From: an uncultured Flavobacteriales bacterium
GTDB lineage: Bacteria > Bacteroidota > Bacteroidia > Flavobacteriales_D > Parvicellaceae
NCBI GenBank assembly: GCA_943787535.1
Contig: CALSMU010000006.1
Span: forward strand, 62,001-126,000
Direction of reading: 5' to 3'
DNA: 64,000 nt
A program made the position numbers and the translations under genes. The first letter of the stretch is position 1, and each line of letters begins with the position of its first letter. Positions 29,409-40,572 of this stretch are shown in pieces. A model generated the notes under the pieces. The model was not told the DNA's origin. It made no database searches and saw nothing but the letters and a program-made list of their open reading frames with translations.

Positions 29409-29640
29409 ATACTCAGGGTTAAGTATTCTAATGCTTAACAATAGTAAGAAATTTTATTAAATAATACTCAATTTGTTTTGTAAAAAAAAGGAAAGAATTA
29501 ATTCAAAATGAGTCTTTTAGGGTTTTAAAACTGTGTTGTTGGTTTATTTCGATTTAGCTAAATATTACGTTTCTCTGCATTGCTAATTAGTATTCATCCA
29601 GAATTTCAGCTCAAATTGAAAATTGTTGATTTTTAACGCA

Positions 29641-31266
<1,626 letters not shown>

Positions 31267-31275
31267 TTAAGGGCG

Positions 31276-31283
31276 CAAAGATA
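31276..31283 (-). promoter_or_regulatory. -7 box TATCTTTG of the ABC-F gene
   Basis: Exact TAnnTTTG match on the minus strand, 21 bases before the start codon. Confidence 0.55.
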
Positions 31284-31377
31284 ATAGTTTTATTTGGATT
31301 GTATGCTCTTATAACTTCGAAAGAAGCAATATCCGTTCGGGCATATAGGTCATTTTCGACTTAAAATACTTGGTGTT

Positions 31378-32229
31378 TTATTCCCCTTTTTCAGCTTCAA
31401 CAACTAAATGAATACCGTCTTCTTTTATTAATATTAGTTTATGTTTGTAAAGCCAACCTATTGCTTTTTTGAAGACTTTTTTACTTATTTCCAATTCGGA
31501 TTTAATTTCTTCAGGATTACTCTTGTCTGTAAGGTCTAAAAACCCATTACTTTCTTTTAATGTTTCCAAAATTTTTGCAGAAACAGGTTCTATAATATGC
31601 TGAAACCCTTCTTTTTCCAAAACGATGTCTAGTTTTCCATCATCTCTCACGGTTTTAACAAAACCTTCTAAAAAATCTCCTTCTTGTAGACGTTTGAATA
31701 TTTTCTCTTTGTATATAAGCCCTTTATATTTATCTTGAACAATAACATTTGCTCCTAGGTCTGAAAAATTGCGGACCACGAGATCAACTTTATCTCCTTC
31801 TTTGACCTCAATTGTTTGGGGTTTCAGGTACTTATCTATTTTACTAGTCCCAACCAGTCGCTCTGTTTTATGGTCAACATATAAATAGATGATATACCAG
31901 TTTCCGGCTACCATTTTTTGGTGTTGCTCATTAAATGGGATTAGTAAATCCTTTTCGAGTCCCCAATCTACAAAAGCGCCAACTTCGTTTGTCTCATTTA
32001 CTTCTAAATAAGCAAATTCACCTACTATAATGTAAGGTTCTAATGTTGTTGCAACAAAACGATCTTCAGAATCTTTATATATAAAGACCTTGGCTTCTTT
32101 TTTAATTCTGTGGTTATCCGAAATGTATTTATTGGGTAACAATACTTCAGCTCCTTCTTTGTCAGCTAGATAAAAACCATTATCGGACCTTCTTGTAATA
32201 GTGAGCGTATTAAATTTTCCTAATTCCAT
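31378..32229 (-). CDS. CvfB-like S1 domain RNA-binding protein
   Basis: 283 residues, the usual CvfB/YitL length. Tandem S1-like domains: about 1-60 (GKFNTLTITRRSDNGFYLADKEGAEVLLPNKYI), 65-130 (GEFAYLEVNETNEVGAFVDWGLEKDLLIPFNEQ) and 145-215 (KVDLVVRNFSDLGANVIVQDKYKGLIYKEKIFKRLQEGDFLEGFVKTVRDDGKLDIVL). A winged-helix domain closes the protein (ILETLKESNGFLDLTDKSNPEEIKSELEISKKVFKKAIGWLYKHKLILI). CvfB proteins bind RNA and affect virulence or expression in other bacteria; the target here is unknown. Confidence 0.9.
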   Translation of the reverse strand: MELGKFNTLTITRRSDNGFYLADKEGAEVLLPNKYISDNHRIKKEAKVFIYKDSEDRFVATTLEPYIIVGEFAYLEVNETNEVGAFVDWGLEKDLLIPFNEQHQKMVAGNWYIIYLYVDHKTERLVGTSKIDKYLKPQTIEVKEGDKVDLVVRNFSDLGANVIVQDKYKGLIYKEKIFKRLQEGDFLEGFVKTVRDDGKLDIVLEKEGFQHIIEPVSAKILETLKESNGFLDLTDKSNPEEIKSELEISKKVFKKAIGWLYKHKLILIKEDGIHLVVEAEKGE

Positions 32230-32234
32230 CCTGG

Positions 32235-32242
32235 CAAAGATA
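32235..32242 (-). promoter_or_regulatory. -7 box TATCTTTG of the CvfB-like gene, leaderless spacing
   Basis: Exact TAnnTTTG match on the minus strand that ends five bases before the ATG at 32229. Confidence 0.6.
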
Positions 32243-32349
32243 GGTTATAATTTGAATTCGAATTATACATAAATTTTTATAAGTATTCTTCTGTAACAGT
32301 TTAGCAAAAGTAGGTTGTTGTTCCCAACTGAATACTCACGTCAAATTAG

Positions 32350-32384
32350 AAAAAAGCAAAAAAAGACCCCGTATGGGGTCTTTT
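32350..32384 (-). terminator. Terminator after pckA
   Basis: AAAAGACCCC (32361-32370) pairs perfectly with GGGGTCTTTT (32375-32384) around the loop GTAT. On the minus strand it is followed by a T-rich run. It lies 19 bases past the pckA stop. Confidence 0.92.
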
Positions 32385-32402
32385 CAATAAGATAATTGTA
32401 TT

Positions 32403-34016
32403 TTAAACCGTAGCTTTCACCTTAGGTGCCGCAGCCATAATCTCCTCATTTGCATTACTAGCAAATTGCTCGAAATTTTTAACGAATTGCTCAGCAAGGT
32501 TATTAGCTTTTTCATCGTATGCAGCTTTGTCTTCCCAAGTGTTTTTAGGGCTTAAAATTTCAGATGGAACGTTAGGACAAGTATCTGGCATTTTTAACCC
32601 GAATACTTCGTGTGTTGTGTAGTCAACGTCTTTTAATTCACCCGATAGAGCAGAAGTAATCATTGCTCTTGTGTGTTTTAGGCTCATCCTTTCACCTATA
32701 CCATAAGCTCCACCTGTCCAACCTGTGTTGATTAACCAAACGTCTACATTGTTTTCTGTCATTTTCTTACCCAACATTTCAGCATATTTTGTCGGATGTA
32801 ATGGTAAAAAAGGTGCTCCAAAACAAGCAGAAAAAGCAGTTACTGGCTCAGTAATTCCAGCTTCAGTTCCGGCAACCTTAGCAGTATACCCAGAAATAAA
32901 ATGATACATGGCTTGTCCCTTCGTTAATTTGGATATTGGAGGTAATACACCAAAAGCATCGGCAGTTAAGAAGAAAATATTGTTTGGTGTTGTTCCTTTA
33001 CTTCCCGGAGCAATATTGTCAATATGATGAATTGGGTAACTTACTCTCGTGTTTTCTGTTTTCGATTTATCTTCAAAATCAACAGAAGAAGTATCGGATA
33101 AGAAGTTAATGTTTTCTAAAATTGCTCCGAATTTAATAGCATCCCAGATTTGTGGTTCTTTTTCTTGCGTTAAGTCAATGCACTTAGCATAACAACCTCC
33201 TTCGAAGTTGAATACAGAACCATCAGCCCAACCGTGTTCATCATCTCCAATCAATTGTCTGTCTGGGTCAGCAGATAACGTAGTTTTACCTGTTCCAGAT
33301 AAGCCAAAAAATACAGCGGTATCACCGTCTTTACCTATGTTAGCAGAGCAGTGCATTGATAATGTGTTTTTTTCGTGAGGTAAAATAAAATTCAATACTG
33401 AGAATATTCCTTTTTTGATTTCTCCAGTATAACCGGTTCCCCCAATTAATATCATTTTCTTGGTAAAGTTGATTGATGCAAAATTGTGCTGACGAGTACC
33501 ATCAGTTTCGGGGTTAGCATACAATCCTGGAGCACATAGCACTGTCCATTCAGCGTCAAAGTTCTTTAATTCATCCATTTCTGGACGCAAGAACATGTTG
33601 TGCGCAAATTGATTAGACCAAGGAAACTCTGTAATTACGCGTAAGTTCAATCTGTAGTTTTCATCTGCACAAGCAAAAGCATCTCTTACATATACATCTC
33701 GTTGTTGCAAATACGAAGTAACTTTATCATATAATTTATCAAAATGTGCTGGAGCCATTTTAATATTTATGTCTCCCCACCAAACAGCTTCTTCTGTTTT
33801 CTCGTCACAAACGATAAACCTGTCTTTGGGAGATCTTCCAGTAAATTCACCTGTATCAATGGCTAATGCCCCATTATCTGCAAGCACTCCCATTCCTTTT
33901 AAAATGGTTTCTTCTACCAATTCCGCAGGTGACAAATTCCAAAATGCGTTGGCAACATTTCCTAAACCTAGTTCTTTTAAATTAGCAGTTTCAGGTCTTA
34001 TTCCAAATTCGTTCAT
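32403..34016 (-). CDS. pckA: ATP-dependent phosphoenolpyruvate carboxykinase
   Basis: 537 residues. It converts oxaloacetate and ATP to phosphoenolpyruvate, the entry to gluconeogenesis. Landmarks are the substrate site GRSPKDRFIVCD (60-71), LCAPGLYANPETDGTRQHNFASINF, the kinase-1a P-loop GLSGTGKTTLS (238-248) and the metal-binding kinase-2 motif LIGDDEHGW. NTGWTGGAYGIGERMSLKHTR is the adenine-binding region. The length and motifs identify the ATP-type enzyme rather than the GTP type. It has its own promoter and terminator and is divergent from the GSCFA gene. Confidence 0.96.
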   Translation of the reverse strand: MNEFGIRPETANLKELGLGNVANAFWNLSPAELVEETILKGMGVLADNGALAIDTGEFTGRSPKDRFIVCDEKTEEAVWWGDINIKMAPAHFDKLYDKVTSYLQQRDVYVRDAFACADENYRLNLRVITEFPWSNQFAHNMFLRPEMDELKNFDAEWTVLCAPGLYANPETDGTRQHNFASINFTKKMILIGGTGYTGEIKKGIFSVLNFILPHEKNTLSMHCSANIGKDGDTAVFFGLSGTGKTTLSADPDRQLIGDDEHGWADGSVFNFEGGCYAKCIDLTQEKEPQIWDAIKFGAILENINFLSDTSSVDFEDKSKTENTRVSYPIHHIDNIAPGSKGTTPNNIFFLTADAFGVLPPISKLTKGQAMYHFISGYTAKVAGTEAGITEPVTAFSACFGAPFLPLHPTKYAEMLGKKMTENNVDVWLINTGWTGGAYGIGERMSLKHTRAMITSALSGELKDVDYTTHEVFGLKMPDTCPNVPSEILSPKNTWEDKAAYDEKANNLAEQFVKNFEQFASNANEEIMAAAPKVKATV

Positions 34017-34043
34017 ATAATTTTAGTTTCTGTTTTAGTTTAA

Positions 34044-34051
34044 CAAATCTA
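34044..34051 (-). promoter_or_regulatory. -7 box TAGATTTG of pckA
   Basis: Exact TAnnTTTG match on the minus strand, 27 bases before the pckA start. Confidence 0.55.
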
Positions 34052-34184
34052 AGTCATTTAATTTCTCATAGCTTTAGCTTTTATGCAGAGTTATCCACAG
34101 AATTGATGAATTGTTAATAAACTTACATTATACTAATTATTGTTAGGATAACTGTTAGTTATTCATTATTCAAATAATCTGAAT

Positions 34185-34192
34185 TACATTTG
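34185..34192 (+). promoter_or_regulatory. -7 box TACATTTG of the GSCFA gene, leaderless spacing
   Basis: Exact TAnnTTTG match that ends four bases before the ATG at 34197. Confidence 0.6.
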
Positions 34193-34196
34193 CAGC

Positions 34197-35189
34197 ATGA
34201 ATTATCGAACTGTAGTATCGCTCAAGGATTTCGATTTTGAAATATCTCATCAATCAAATTTGTTGTTGTTGGGTTCTTGCTTTAGTGATAATATAGGAAG
34301 CAAGCTGGCAGCAAATAAATTCAATACATTGATTAATCCTTTTGGAATTTTGTTTAACCCTATTTCCATAGTAAATACTCTGAACGATATAATAGAAGAA
34401 AAAGATTTTGGACTCAGAGATTTACATTTTGAAAATGGTTTGTACCATAGTTTTGCACATCATAGTAGTTTTTCAGGTCCAAATAAGGGTGAAGTAGTAA
34501 ATTTGATTAACCAAACTAGGGCAGAAGCGACTCAATTTTTGAATAAGACAGATGTGATAATAGTCACCATTGGCAGTTCTTGGGTATACAAATATGATAA
34601 TACTGGCGAATTCGTTGCGAATTGTCATAAAGTTCCCAACAAAAAGTTTAGCAAAGAATTATTGGAAGTAAGTTTTATAGTTGAAAAATTGCAAGAGGTA
34701 ATAAATAAATTGCAAGCTATTAACCCTAAATTAAAAGTAATTTTTACCATTAGTCCAGTGCGTCATTGGAAAGATGGAGCAGAGGAGAATACTTTGAGCA
34801 AGTCAATTCTAAATGTTGCTATACATCAGTTAGTTAGTAGGAAAGGACTTGTTTACTTTCCTTCTTATGAGATGATAATAGATGATTTACGTGATTATCG
34901 CTTTTACAAGGAGGATATGCTTCATCCCAACAATGTTGCCATTGACTATGTCTGGAGTAAGTTCGAAAATGTATTTTTTTCTGCTGAGACTATCAAATTA
35001 AACAAAGAAATTTTTAAAATAACTGCAGCCAAAAAACATAGACCTTTCAATAGCGCTGGAGATGAGCATCAGCGTTTTCTGAGAATGCAATTAAAAAATA
35101 TAAATACCATTAAAATGAAGAATCCAATTATAAATTTTGACCAGGAAATTGGTTTTTTTGAAAAACAAATAATTAATCCAACTCATTAA
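34197..35189 (+). CDS. GSCFA domain protein
   Basis: 330 residues, no signal peptide. The family-defining motif appears as LLLLGSCFSDNIGSKL with GSCFS at 26-30, which plays the role of the SGNH block I serine/cysteine region. Downstream are INPFGILFNPISI, VIIVTIGSSWVYKY, FTISPVRHWKDGAEENTLSKSIL and DMLHPNNVAIDYVW; the last two provide the conserved arginine/histidine and the D-x-x-H pair of an SGNH hydrolase fold. GSCFA proteins are common in Bacteroidota and probably hydrolyse or transfer esters, but their substrates are not established. It ends 12 bases before the convergent barrel-protein gene. Confidence 0.88.
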   Translation: MNYRTVVSLKDFDFEISHQSNLLLLGSCFSDNIGSKLAANKFNTLINPFGILFNPISIVNTLNDIIEEKDFGLRDLHFENGLYHSFAHHSSFSGPNKGEVVNLINQTRAEATQFLNKTDVIIVTIGSSWVYKYDNTGEFVANCHKVPNKKFSKELLEVSFIVEKLQEVINKLQAINPKLKVIFTISPVRHWKDGAEENTLSKSILNVAIHQLVSRKGLVYFPSYEMIIDDLRDYRFYKEDMLHPNNVAIDYVWSKFENVFFSAETIKLNKEIFKITAAKKHRPFNSAGDEHQRFLRMQLKNINTIKMKNPIINFDQEIGFFEKQIINPTH

Positions 35190-35201
35190 GTTGTTGGTCG
35201 T

Positions 35202-35996
35202 TTACCCCCAAATAATTCTAAAAGTTATTCCATTGTGAATTCCTCGAGGAGCAAAGTCCTCTTTCATTTTTGTTTTGGTATAGTACAAGCTGTATGCAAA
35301 ATCAAAAGTAAACTTCTCATTAAACTTATACTTAACTCCTAAACCTGTTCCTCCTCCTGAGCCAATCCCTCCTGGCAAAATGTTTGGCTGTCCGGGAAAA
35401 ACATGATTAATAAAGTATTGCCTTCCATTTAGAACGAAATAATTCTTTTCTAGTCTGGCGCTATTAAGGTTTCCAAAAAGCGAAAAGTAGGCATTCATTT
35501 TATTTTCATTGTAAAAACTGAATTGTACTCCTAAATTTATATTCATTCTTTTTTCCTCTCCGAAAAGAGGGATTTGTTCATAGGTTGGATCTGGTGATTG
35601 GTTGTTGGGATCTTCAATGGCTACAGTAAAGAAGTTTTCAAAATCCAATGAACTAAAATTTGCATCAACATAAATTGCATTGCCTTGACCTAAGTGAATT
35701 CCACAATGTCCACCAATATCTAATGCAGGACGATATTTCCATGTTTGCGGAAGCTCTGCAATAGCGTAAGGGTACTGAAAATAATTGTCAAAAATGGGTT
35801 TGTTAATTGTATTCGAGAATAAATCTTCAACTCCATAGGTAGAAAATGCGTCGGCACCAGTATATAATACTGAAGTGTTTTTATTTGCAAAAAACCCGCC
35901 AACATTTATTCCAAAAAAAGCGGAACCGTTTTCTTGAGCCGGAATTGAAAAAAATGTAAAAAGCGAAACAAATAGGAGCGAAACTATTTTTTTCAT
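35202..35996 (-). CDS. Outer membrane beta-barrel protein
   Basis: 264 residues. The signal peptide is MKKIVSLLFVSLFTFFSIPAQ. The mature protein has alternating strands ending in amphipathic sequences typical of outer membrane barrels: FFGINVGGFFANKNTS, PALDIGGHCGIHLGQGNAIYVDANFSSLDFENFF, KRMNINLGVQFSFYNENKMNAYFSLFG, GIGSGGGTGLGVKYKFNEKFTFDFAYSLYYTKTKMKEDF, and a final strand GITFRIIWG. I do not recognise a specific family. It starts four bases after the fused E1 gene stops, so it may be cotranscribed with it, though a functional link is not obvious. Confidence 0.75.
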   Translation of the reverse strand: MKKIVSLLFVSLFTFFSIPAQENGSAFFGINVGGFFANKNTSVLYTGADAFSTYGVEDLFSNTINKPIFDNYFQYPYAIAELPQTWKYRPALDIGGHCGIHLGQGNAIYVDANFSSLDFENFFTVAIEDPNNQSPDPTYEQIPLFGEEKRMNINLGVQFSFYNENKMNAYFSLFGNLNSARLEKNYFVLNGRQYFINHVFPGQPNILPGGIGSGGGTGLGVKYKFNEKFTFDFAYSLYYTKTKMKEDFAPRGIHNGITFRIIWG

Positions 35997-36000
35997 AGAA

Positions 36001-38004
36001 TTAATAATTAATCAAACTTACTAATTGTATTTTAAATCGGTCTTTTGGCAAGAAGTCCTTTTCTAAAGCAGCAGCGAATGGAATTGGAGTGTCCAAACTT
36101 GCACTTCTAACAACAGGAGCATCAAGGTATTCGAAACATTCTTCGTTAATCATAGCAGAGATGTCTCCACCAATTCCTCCCGTTAAACAATCCTCATGTA
36201 AAACAATTGCTCTACCCGTCTTTTTAACAGAATTTAGAATAGCTTCTTTGTCTAAAGGAGCAAGCGTTCGTAAGTCAATTAAATCCGCCTCAATTTCAGG
36301 GTTTTCTTTTAAAGCTTCTAGTGCCCAGTGAACCCCCATTCCGTAAGTAATGATAGTAACTTGACTTCCTTCTTTTAGAAGGTTGGCTTTACCTATTTCT
36401 ATCGTATAATAAGCGTCATTAACCTCTTCTTTTATACTTCTGTAAAGAGCCTTGTGTTCGAAAACCATTACAGGGTTTGGGTCTTCTATCGCAGCAGCTA
36501 ATAGTCCTTTTGCATCCCCAGGGAAAGCTGGGTAAACAATTTTTAAGCCAGGAGTATGGGTAAACCAAGCTTCTGTGCTTTGCGAATGAAATGGTCCTGC
36601 ACCAACACCTGCTCCAGTTGGCATTCTTATAACTACATCAGCATTTTCTTGCCATCTATAATGAAGCTTAGCTAAGTTGTTTACTATTTGGTTAAATCCC
36701 ACCGTTACAAAATCAGAAAACTGCATTTCCATAACACCTTTGTAGCCTTTTATAGAAAGTCCTAATGCCGCTCCTACAATAGCAGATTCACAAATAGGTG
36801 TATTTCTGACTCTCTCTTTTCCAAATTGTTCTAAAAAACCTTCAGTTACCTTAAACACTCCTCCGTATTCAGCAATATCTTGTCCCATTATAATTAACTT
36901 ATCATGTTTCTCCATAGATTGCCTTAATCCATCCGAAATTGCATCTATTAATCTTTTTTCAGTTCTTTTTTCTGAAGAGGGAGCAATTGGTTTATTGTCG
37001 AAATCTGCAAACAATAAATCATATTCTCTTTTTGCATCTGCTTCAATTTCTGGAGCAGCATAAGCGACATCTAACCCAGTATTGATTTGTTTTTTTATTG
37101 CAGCTGTCTCTTTTTGTATAAAAGCATCATCAATAACACCTTCGTTTTTCAAAAACAATTCAAAATTAGCAACAGGATCTTTTAATGCCCATTTATCTTG
37201 TATTCCTTCTGGATAATATTTCGTTCCAGATGCCTCTTCATGCCCTCTCATGCGATAAGTCATGCATTCTACAATAAAAGGACGCGGTTTTTTGGCAATA
37301 GAGTTTTTTACTTTACGAATAGTTTCATAGACGTCAATAATGTTGTTGCCATTTACTTGAACAGCTTCCATTCCATATCCAATTCCTTTGTCAATAAACT
37401 GTTTACATTTAAATTGCTCATTCGAGGGAGTTGAAAGTCCCCATTGATTATTTTCAATGATAAAAATCACAGGTAAATCCCACACAGAAGCCACGTTTAA
37501 AGCTTCATGAAAATCGCCTTCACTTGCTCCACCATCACCGGTAAAAGCTACAGTTATTTTTTTGTTTTCTTCTAGTTTATTGGCTAGTGCAATTCCGTCC
37601 GCGATACTTAGTTGTGGACCCAGGTGTGATATCATTCCTACTATATGATCTGCTTTTGAACCAAAATGAAAAGATCTGTCATGCCCTTTAGTGTAGCCAT
37701 TTTCTTTTCCTTGAAATTGCATAAATAAACGATCTAATGGAAGGTTTCGGCTTGTAAAAACACCCAAGTTCCTATGCATAGGAAGCATAAACTCATCTTG
37801 ATCCAAAGCTAATCCAACACCCACCGATATAGCTTCTTGTCCAATTCCAGAAAACCACTTGGAGATTTTACCTTGCCTTAAAAGAATTAACATTTTCTCT
37901 TCAATTAGTCTTGGAAGAAGAATTGCTTTGTAAAAATTCTTTAACTCGTTTTCTGATAAAGAATTACGGTTATATTTTAGTTGTAACTTTTCTAATGTTT
38001 CCAT
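36001..38004 (-). CDS. Fused alpha/beta E1 component of a 2-oxoacid dehydrogenase (branched-chain type)
   Basis: 667 residues. Residues 1 to about 330 are the E1 alpha domain with the thiamine diphosphate motif running from GDGGASEGDFHEALN to IENN (156-186), RGHEEASGTKYYPE near 255, and the upstream MHRNLGVF. Residues about 345 to 667 are the E1 beta domain (LIDAISDGLRQSMEKHDKLIIMGQDIAEYGGVFKVTEGFLEQFG, FHSQSTEAWFTHTPGLKIVYP, DLRTLAPLD). Most bacteria encode two subunits; the fused form is recurrent in Bacteroidota. The sequence is closest to branched-chain 2-oxoacid dehydrogenases, but pyruvate or mixed specificity cannot be excluded. The E2 and E3 genes are not here. Confidence 0.92.
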   Translation of the reverse strand: METLEKLQLKYNRNSLSENELKNFYKAILLPRLIEEKMLILLRQGKISKWFSGIGQEAISVGVGLALDQDEFMLPMHRNLGVFTSRNLPLDRLFMQFQGKENGYTKGHDRSFHFGSKADHIVGMISHLGPQLSIADGIALANKLEENKKITVAFTGDGGASEGDFHEALNVASVWDLPVIFIIENNQWGLSTPSNEQFKCKQFIDKGIGYGMEAVQVNGNNIIDVYETIRKVKNSIAKKPRPFIVECMTYRMRGHEEASGTKYYPEGIQDKWALKDPVANFELFLKNEGVIDDAFIQKETAAIKKQINTGLDVAYAAPEIEADAKREYDLLFADFDNKPIAPSSEKRTEKRLIDAISDGLRQSMEKHDKLIIMGQDIAEYGGVFKVTEGFLEQFGKERVRNTPICESAIVGAALGLSIKGYKGVMEMQFSDFVTVGFNQIVNNLAKLHYRWQENADVVIRMPTGAGVGAGPFHSQSTEAWFTHTPGLKIVYPAFPGDAKGLLAAAIEDPNPVMVFEHKALYRSIKEEVNDAYYTIEIGKANLLKEGSQVTIITYGMGVHWALEALKENPEIEADLIDLRTLAPLDKEAILNSVKKTGRAIVLHEDCLTGGIGGDISAMINEECFEYLDAPVVRSASLDTPIPFAAALEKDFLPKDRFKIQLVSLINY

Positions 38005-38023
38005 TTGTTTCTGTTTGTAGCCT

Positions 38024-38031
38024 CAAATGTA
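38024..38031 (-). promoter_or_regulatory. -7 box TACATTTG of the fused E1 gene
   Basis: Exact TAnnTTTG match on the minus strand, 19 bases before the start codon. Confidence 0.55.
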
Positions 38032-38128
38032 TGGATTTGCATATTTTACACCACTAAAAGTTTATGTTAATTTATTAACCATTGTTACAATAAAATAGGT
38101 TAGCTTTATTTATTGCAACCATTTTGTT

Positions 38129-38136
38129 TATTTTCG
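38129..38136 (+). promoter_or_regulatory. -7 box TATTTTCG of the type IX cargo gene
   Basis: TAnnTTCG variant. It lies inside the longest open version of the downstream gene and therefore supports the ATG at 38173 as the true start. Confidence 0.5.
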
Positions 38137-38172
38137 CGTCAATCTAATCTGAGTTTGAAATTTTATAAAGTT

Positions 38173-40572
38173 ATGAAAAACACATTTTTATTGGTATTCT
38201 TTATTCTAAGTAGTATGCCGATTTTTGCCACTCATTTCGTTGGAGGAGATTTTCAAGTTTGCCAAACCGGTCCAAATACTTTCGAGGTTACCTTGAGAGT
38301 TTACAGAGATTGTTTACCTGGTAATTCTACTGTAATATCTCCAACTTCTGTGTATATAAGGGATAATGTTACAAACGCTCAAGTTGGAAGTTCATTTAGT
38401 ATGGGCACTGTGGTGTCGCAAACAATTCTTACTTTGGGAGACTCTTGTTATACTCCTACCGGTATTTGCGTTGAAGAGTATGTTTTTGTCAAGACAATTA
38501 CTTTGGCCGATAATCCAAATGGATATTATTTAGAGTGGGATGATTGCTGCCGGAATGCATTGATAGATAATTTGAACACTCCTGATAATGATGGAATGAC
38601 CTACTATGTGCAAATTCCAGATCCTGCTTTAGCTGGAGGAAATTGTACTCCAGATTTTGGCAGTTACCCTACAGATGGGTATTTATGCATTGGTTTTGAT
38701 CAAGATATTGATTGGGGCGTTACGGATGCTGATGGTGATTCTTTGGTGTTTTCATTAATCAATCCATTTGATGAGGCTCTTGGTGGGCCTAAGCCTTTTC
38801 CAACTTGTGCTTGGGCAGGAGGGTATGGACTTGGAAATATACTAGGTAACGTTGTTCAACCACCTATGTCAATTAACTCTGAAACAGGTGTGATTTCTTG
38901 TCACTCTGAATTTTTAGGCGTATTTGTGTTTTCTGTTATGGTAAAAGAATATAGAGACGGTATTCAAATAGGAGAGGCGGTTAGAGATGTTCAATACAAA
39001 TCGTTAGCATGTGTGTTAGATACTCCTCCACAAATTGTTTTAGAAGATTCAGTTGAAGTATATGTTTCTGATGAAATTTGTGTGGATATGTATGTTTTTG
39101 ATGCTGATGGAACTGATACTATTTATTTAGGTATAGAATCTATAGATTTTGATTTACCCGGGACTTATGTTGAGCCATCTGATTCTTTAGGAGATTTATA
39201 TTATCCTAATTTCCAAAATACAGGAGATACATTATGGATTGATCATTTAGACTCTGTGAATAACGTATATCAAGGGCTTGGCTTTATTCCAGCGCGTTAT
39301 TGTTGGTCTCCGGGATGTGAAGATTTGGATTCAACTTACCATGTAAGTCTTTTAGCTTATTCAATTGGCTGTTCTGGGTCAGATACTACAAATAAAGATA
39401 TTGTTATCCATGTTGTCTATGATGCTGCACCTGCAATTGAGTTAGGAACATCGGATACGGTAAATGTTACCGTTGCTGATCAGATTTGTTTTGACATTTT
39501 AATTACCGATACAATTGCAGCAGATACAATTAATGTGGTTCCGACTTCCTCTGAATTTGACTTATTAGGAACTTACGTGCCACCAACAAGCTTAGGAGGT
39601 GGACAATATTATTATACGAATTTCTTTGGTGTTGATACAGTTATGATGAATTATTATGATTTTAATCCTTTTACCGGTCAAGTTACTAGTATCGATACTA
39701 TTCCATTGCGGTATTGTTTTACTCCGGGTTGTGAGGCAATAGATGAAGTTTTTGTTGTTGATCTAGCTGCCTTTACCGAAGGTTGTGGAGGGTCTGATAC
39801 TACAGAGTCGTCTTTGACTGTTATTATAGAGTTTACTCCACCTGCGTTTACATTGGATATTCCAACGGAGTTAAAAGTTACTTATGGAGAATCCATTTGT
39901 TTTGAATTATTGGCAGAAGATGTTTCTAATTCAGGTCTAGTTTTAAGTGTGGAGCCAATCAATGATGGGTTTGATTACTTGGCCTCTTATATTGCTCCTG
40001 AAACTATGGGGGGAGCTGCTTACTACCCAAGCTTCTGGTACAATGGTGCGCAGGATACGATTTGGATAGATAATTATGCTTACGATGCTGCTACTGGTTC
40101 GGTTTCTGGAATAGGGGATATTCCAATTAAATATTGTTGGTCACCTAATTGTGGAGAGGTATTGTTAGAAGAGTATGACTTGACATTTCGTGCTTCAATT
40201 TACGATTGTGCGCTGCACACGGAGGATAAAGATATTCATGTAGAGATTGATATTCTGCCAACAACTGTAGATTTTCCAAATGTATTTACGCCGGATGGGG
40301 ATGACGTAAATGATGTATTTAAATTGATTACAACAAACGATGTGTGTTTTGACAACCTTTCAGTAACTATCTATAATAGATGGGGGAAAAAAATGTTTGA
40401 GTCTACGGACTTGAGCTTTGAATGGGATGGTACAACAAAAGGGGGAGTAAAATGTAAAGAAGGAGTTTACTTTATTGTATTGACTGGTTCTTATAACGGT
40501 GACTATAAGCCTGATGGAACGCAAGAAGTAATTCCAATAGAAAGAGGTTATACGGTTCAGTTAATGCGATAA
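38173..40572 (+). CDS. Type IX secreted protein with three tandem repeats and type-B sorting domain
   Basis: 799 residues from the ATG at 38173 (the frame is open to 38113). A signal peptide (MKNTFLLVFFILSSMPIFA) precedes a cysteine-containing N-terminal domain (THFVGGDFQVCQ through VRDVQYKSLAC) that is common in secreted proteins of this phylum. Three imperfect repeats of about 130-140 residues follow, near 287-417, 418-555 and 556-695. Each opens with a hydrophobic strand and an ICFDI/ICVDM/ICFEL motif and closes with IP-x-x-YC(W/F)(S/T)P-x-C. The last 100 residues (VDFPNVFTPDGDDVNDVFKL, VTIYNRWGKKMFES, KEGVYFIVLTG) are the gliding-motility-associated type-B C-terminal domain. A cell-surface or secreted adhesin-like protein is likely. 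Its last 12 bases overlap the end of bshA. Confidence 0.9.
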   Translation: MKNTFLLVFFILSSMPIFATHFVGGDFQVCQTGPNTFEVTLRVYRDCLPGNSTVISPTSVYIRDNVTNAQVGSSFSMGTVVSQTILTLGDSCYTPTGICVEEYVFVKTITLADNPNGYYLEWDDCCRNALIDNLNTPDNDGMTYYVQIPDPALAGGNCTPDFGSYPTDGYLCIGFDQDIDWGVTDADGDSLVFSLINPFDEALGGPKPFPTCAWAGGYGLGNILGNVVQPPMSINSETGVISCHSEFLGVFVFSVMVKEYRDGIQIGEAVRDVQYKSLACVLDTPPQIVLEDSVEVYVSDEICVDMYVFDADGTDTIYLGIESIDFDLPGTYVEPSDSLGDLYYPNFQNTGDTLWIDHLDSVNNVYQGLGFIPARYCWSPGCEDLDSTYHVSLLAYSIGCSGSDTTNKDIVIHVVYDAAPAIELGTSDTVNVTVADQICFDILITDTIAADTINVVPTSSEFDLLGTYVPPTSLGGGQYYYTNFFGVDTVMMNYYDFNPFTGQVTSIDTIPLRYCFTPGCEAIDEVFVVDLAAFTEGCGGSDTTESSLTVIIEFTPPAFTLDIPTELKVTYGESICFELLAEDVSNSGLVLSVEPINDGFDYLASYIAPETMGGAAYYPSFWYNGAQDTIWIDNYAYDAATGSVSGIGDIPIKYCWSPNCGEVLLEEYDLTFRASIYDCALHTEDKDIHVEIDILPTTVDFPNVFTPDGDDVNDVFKLITTNDVCFDNLSVTIYNRWGKKMFESTDLSFEWDGTTKGGVKCKEGVYFIVLTGSYNGDYKPDGTQEVIPIERGYTVQLMR

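Noticed and set aside
29442..29640. Gap between the MBOAT and ABC-F genes as a hidden small gene or RNA
   Set aside because: I saw no open frame with protein-like composition, hairpin with T run or tRNA-like pattern.
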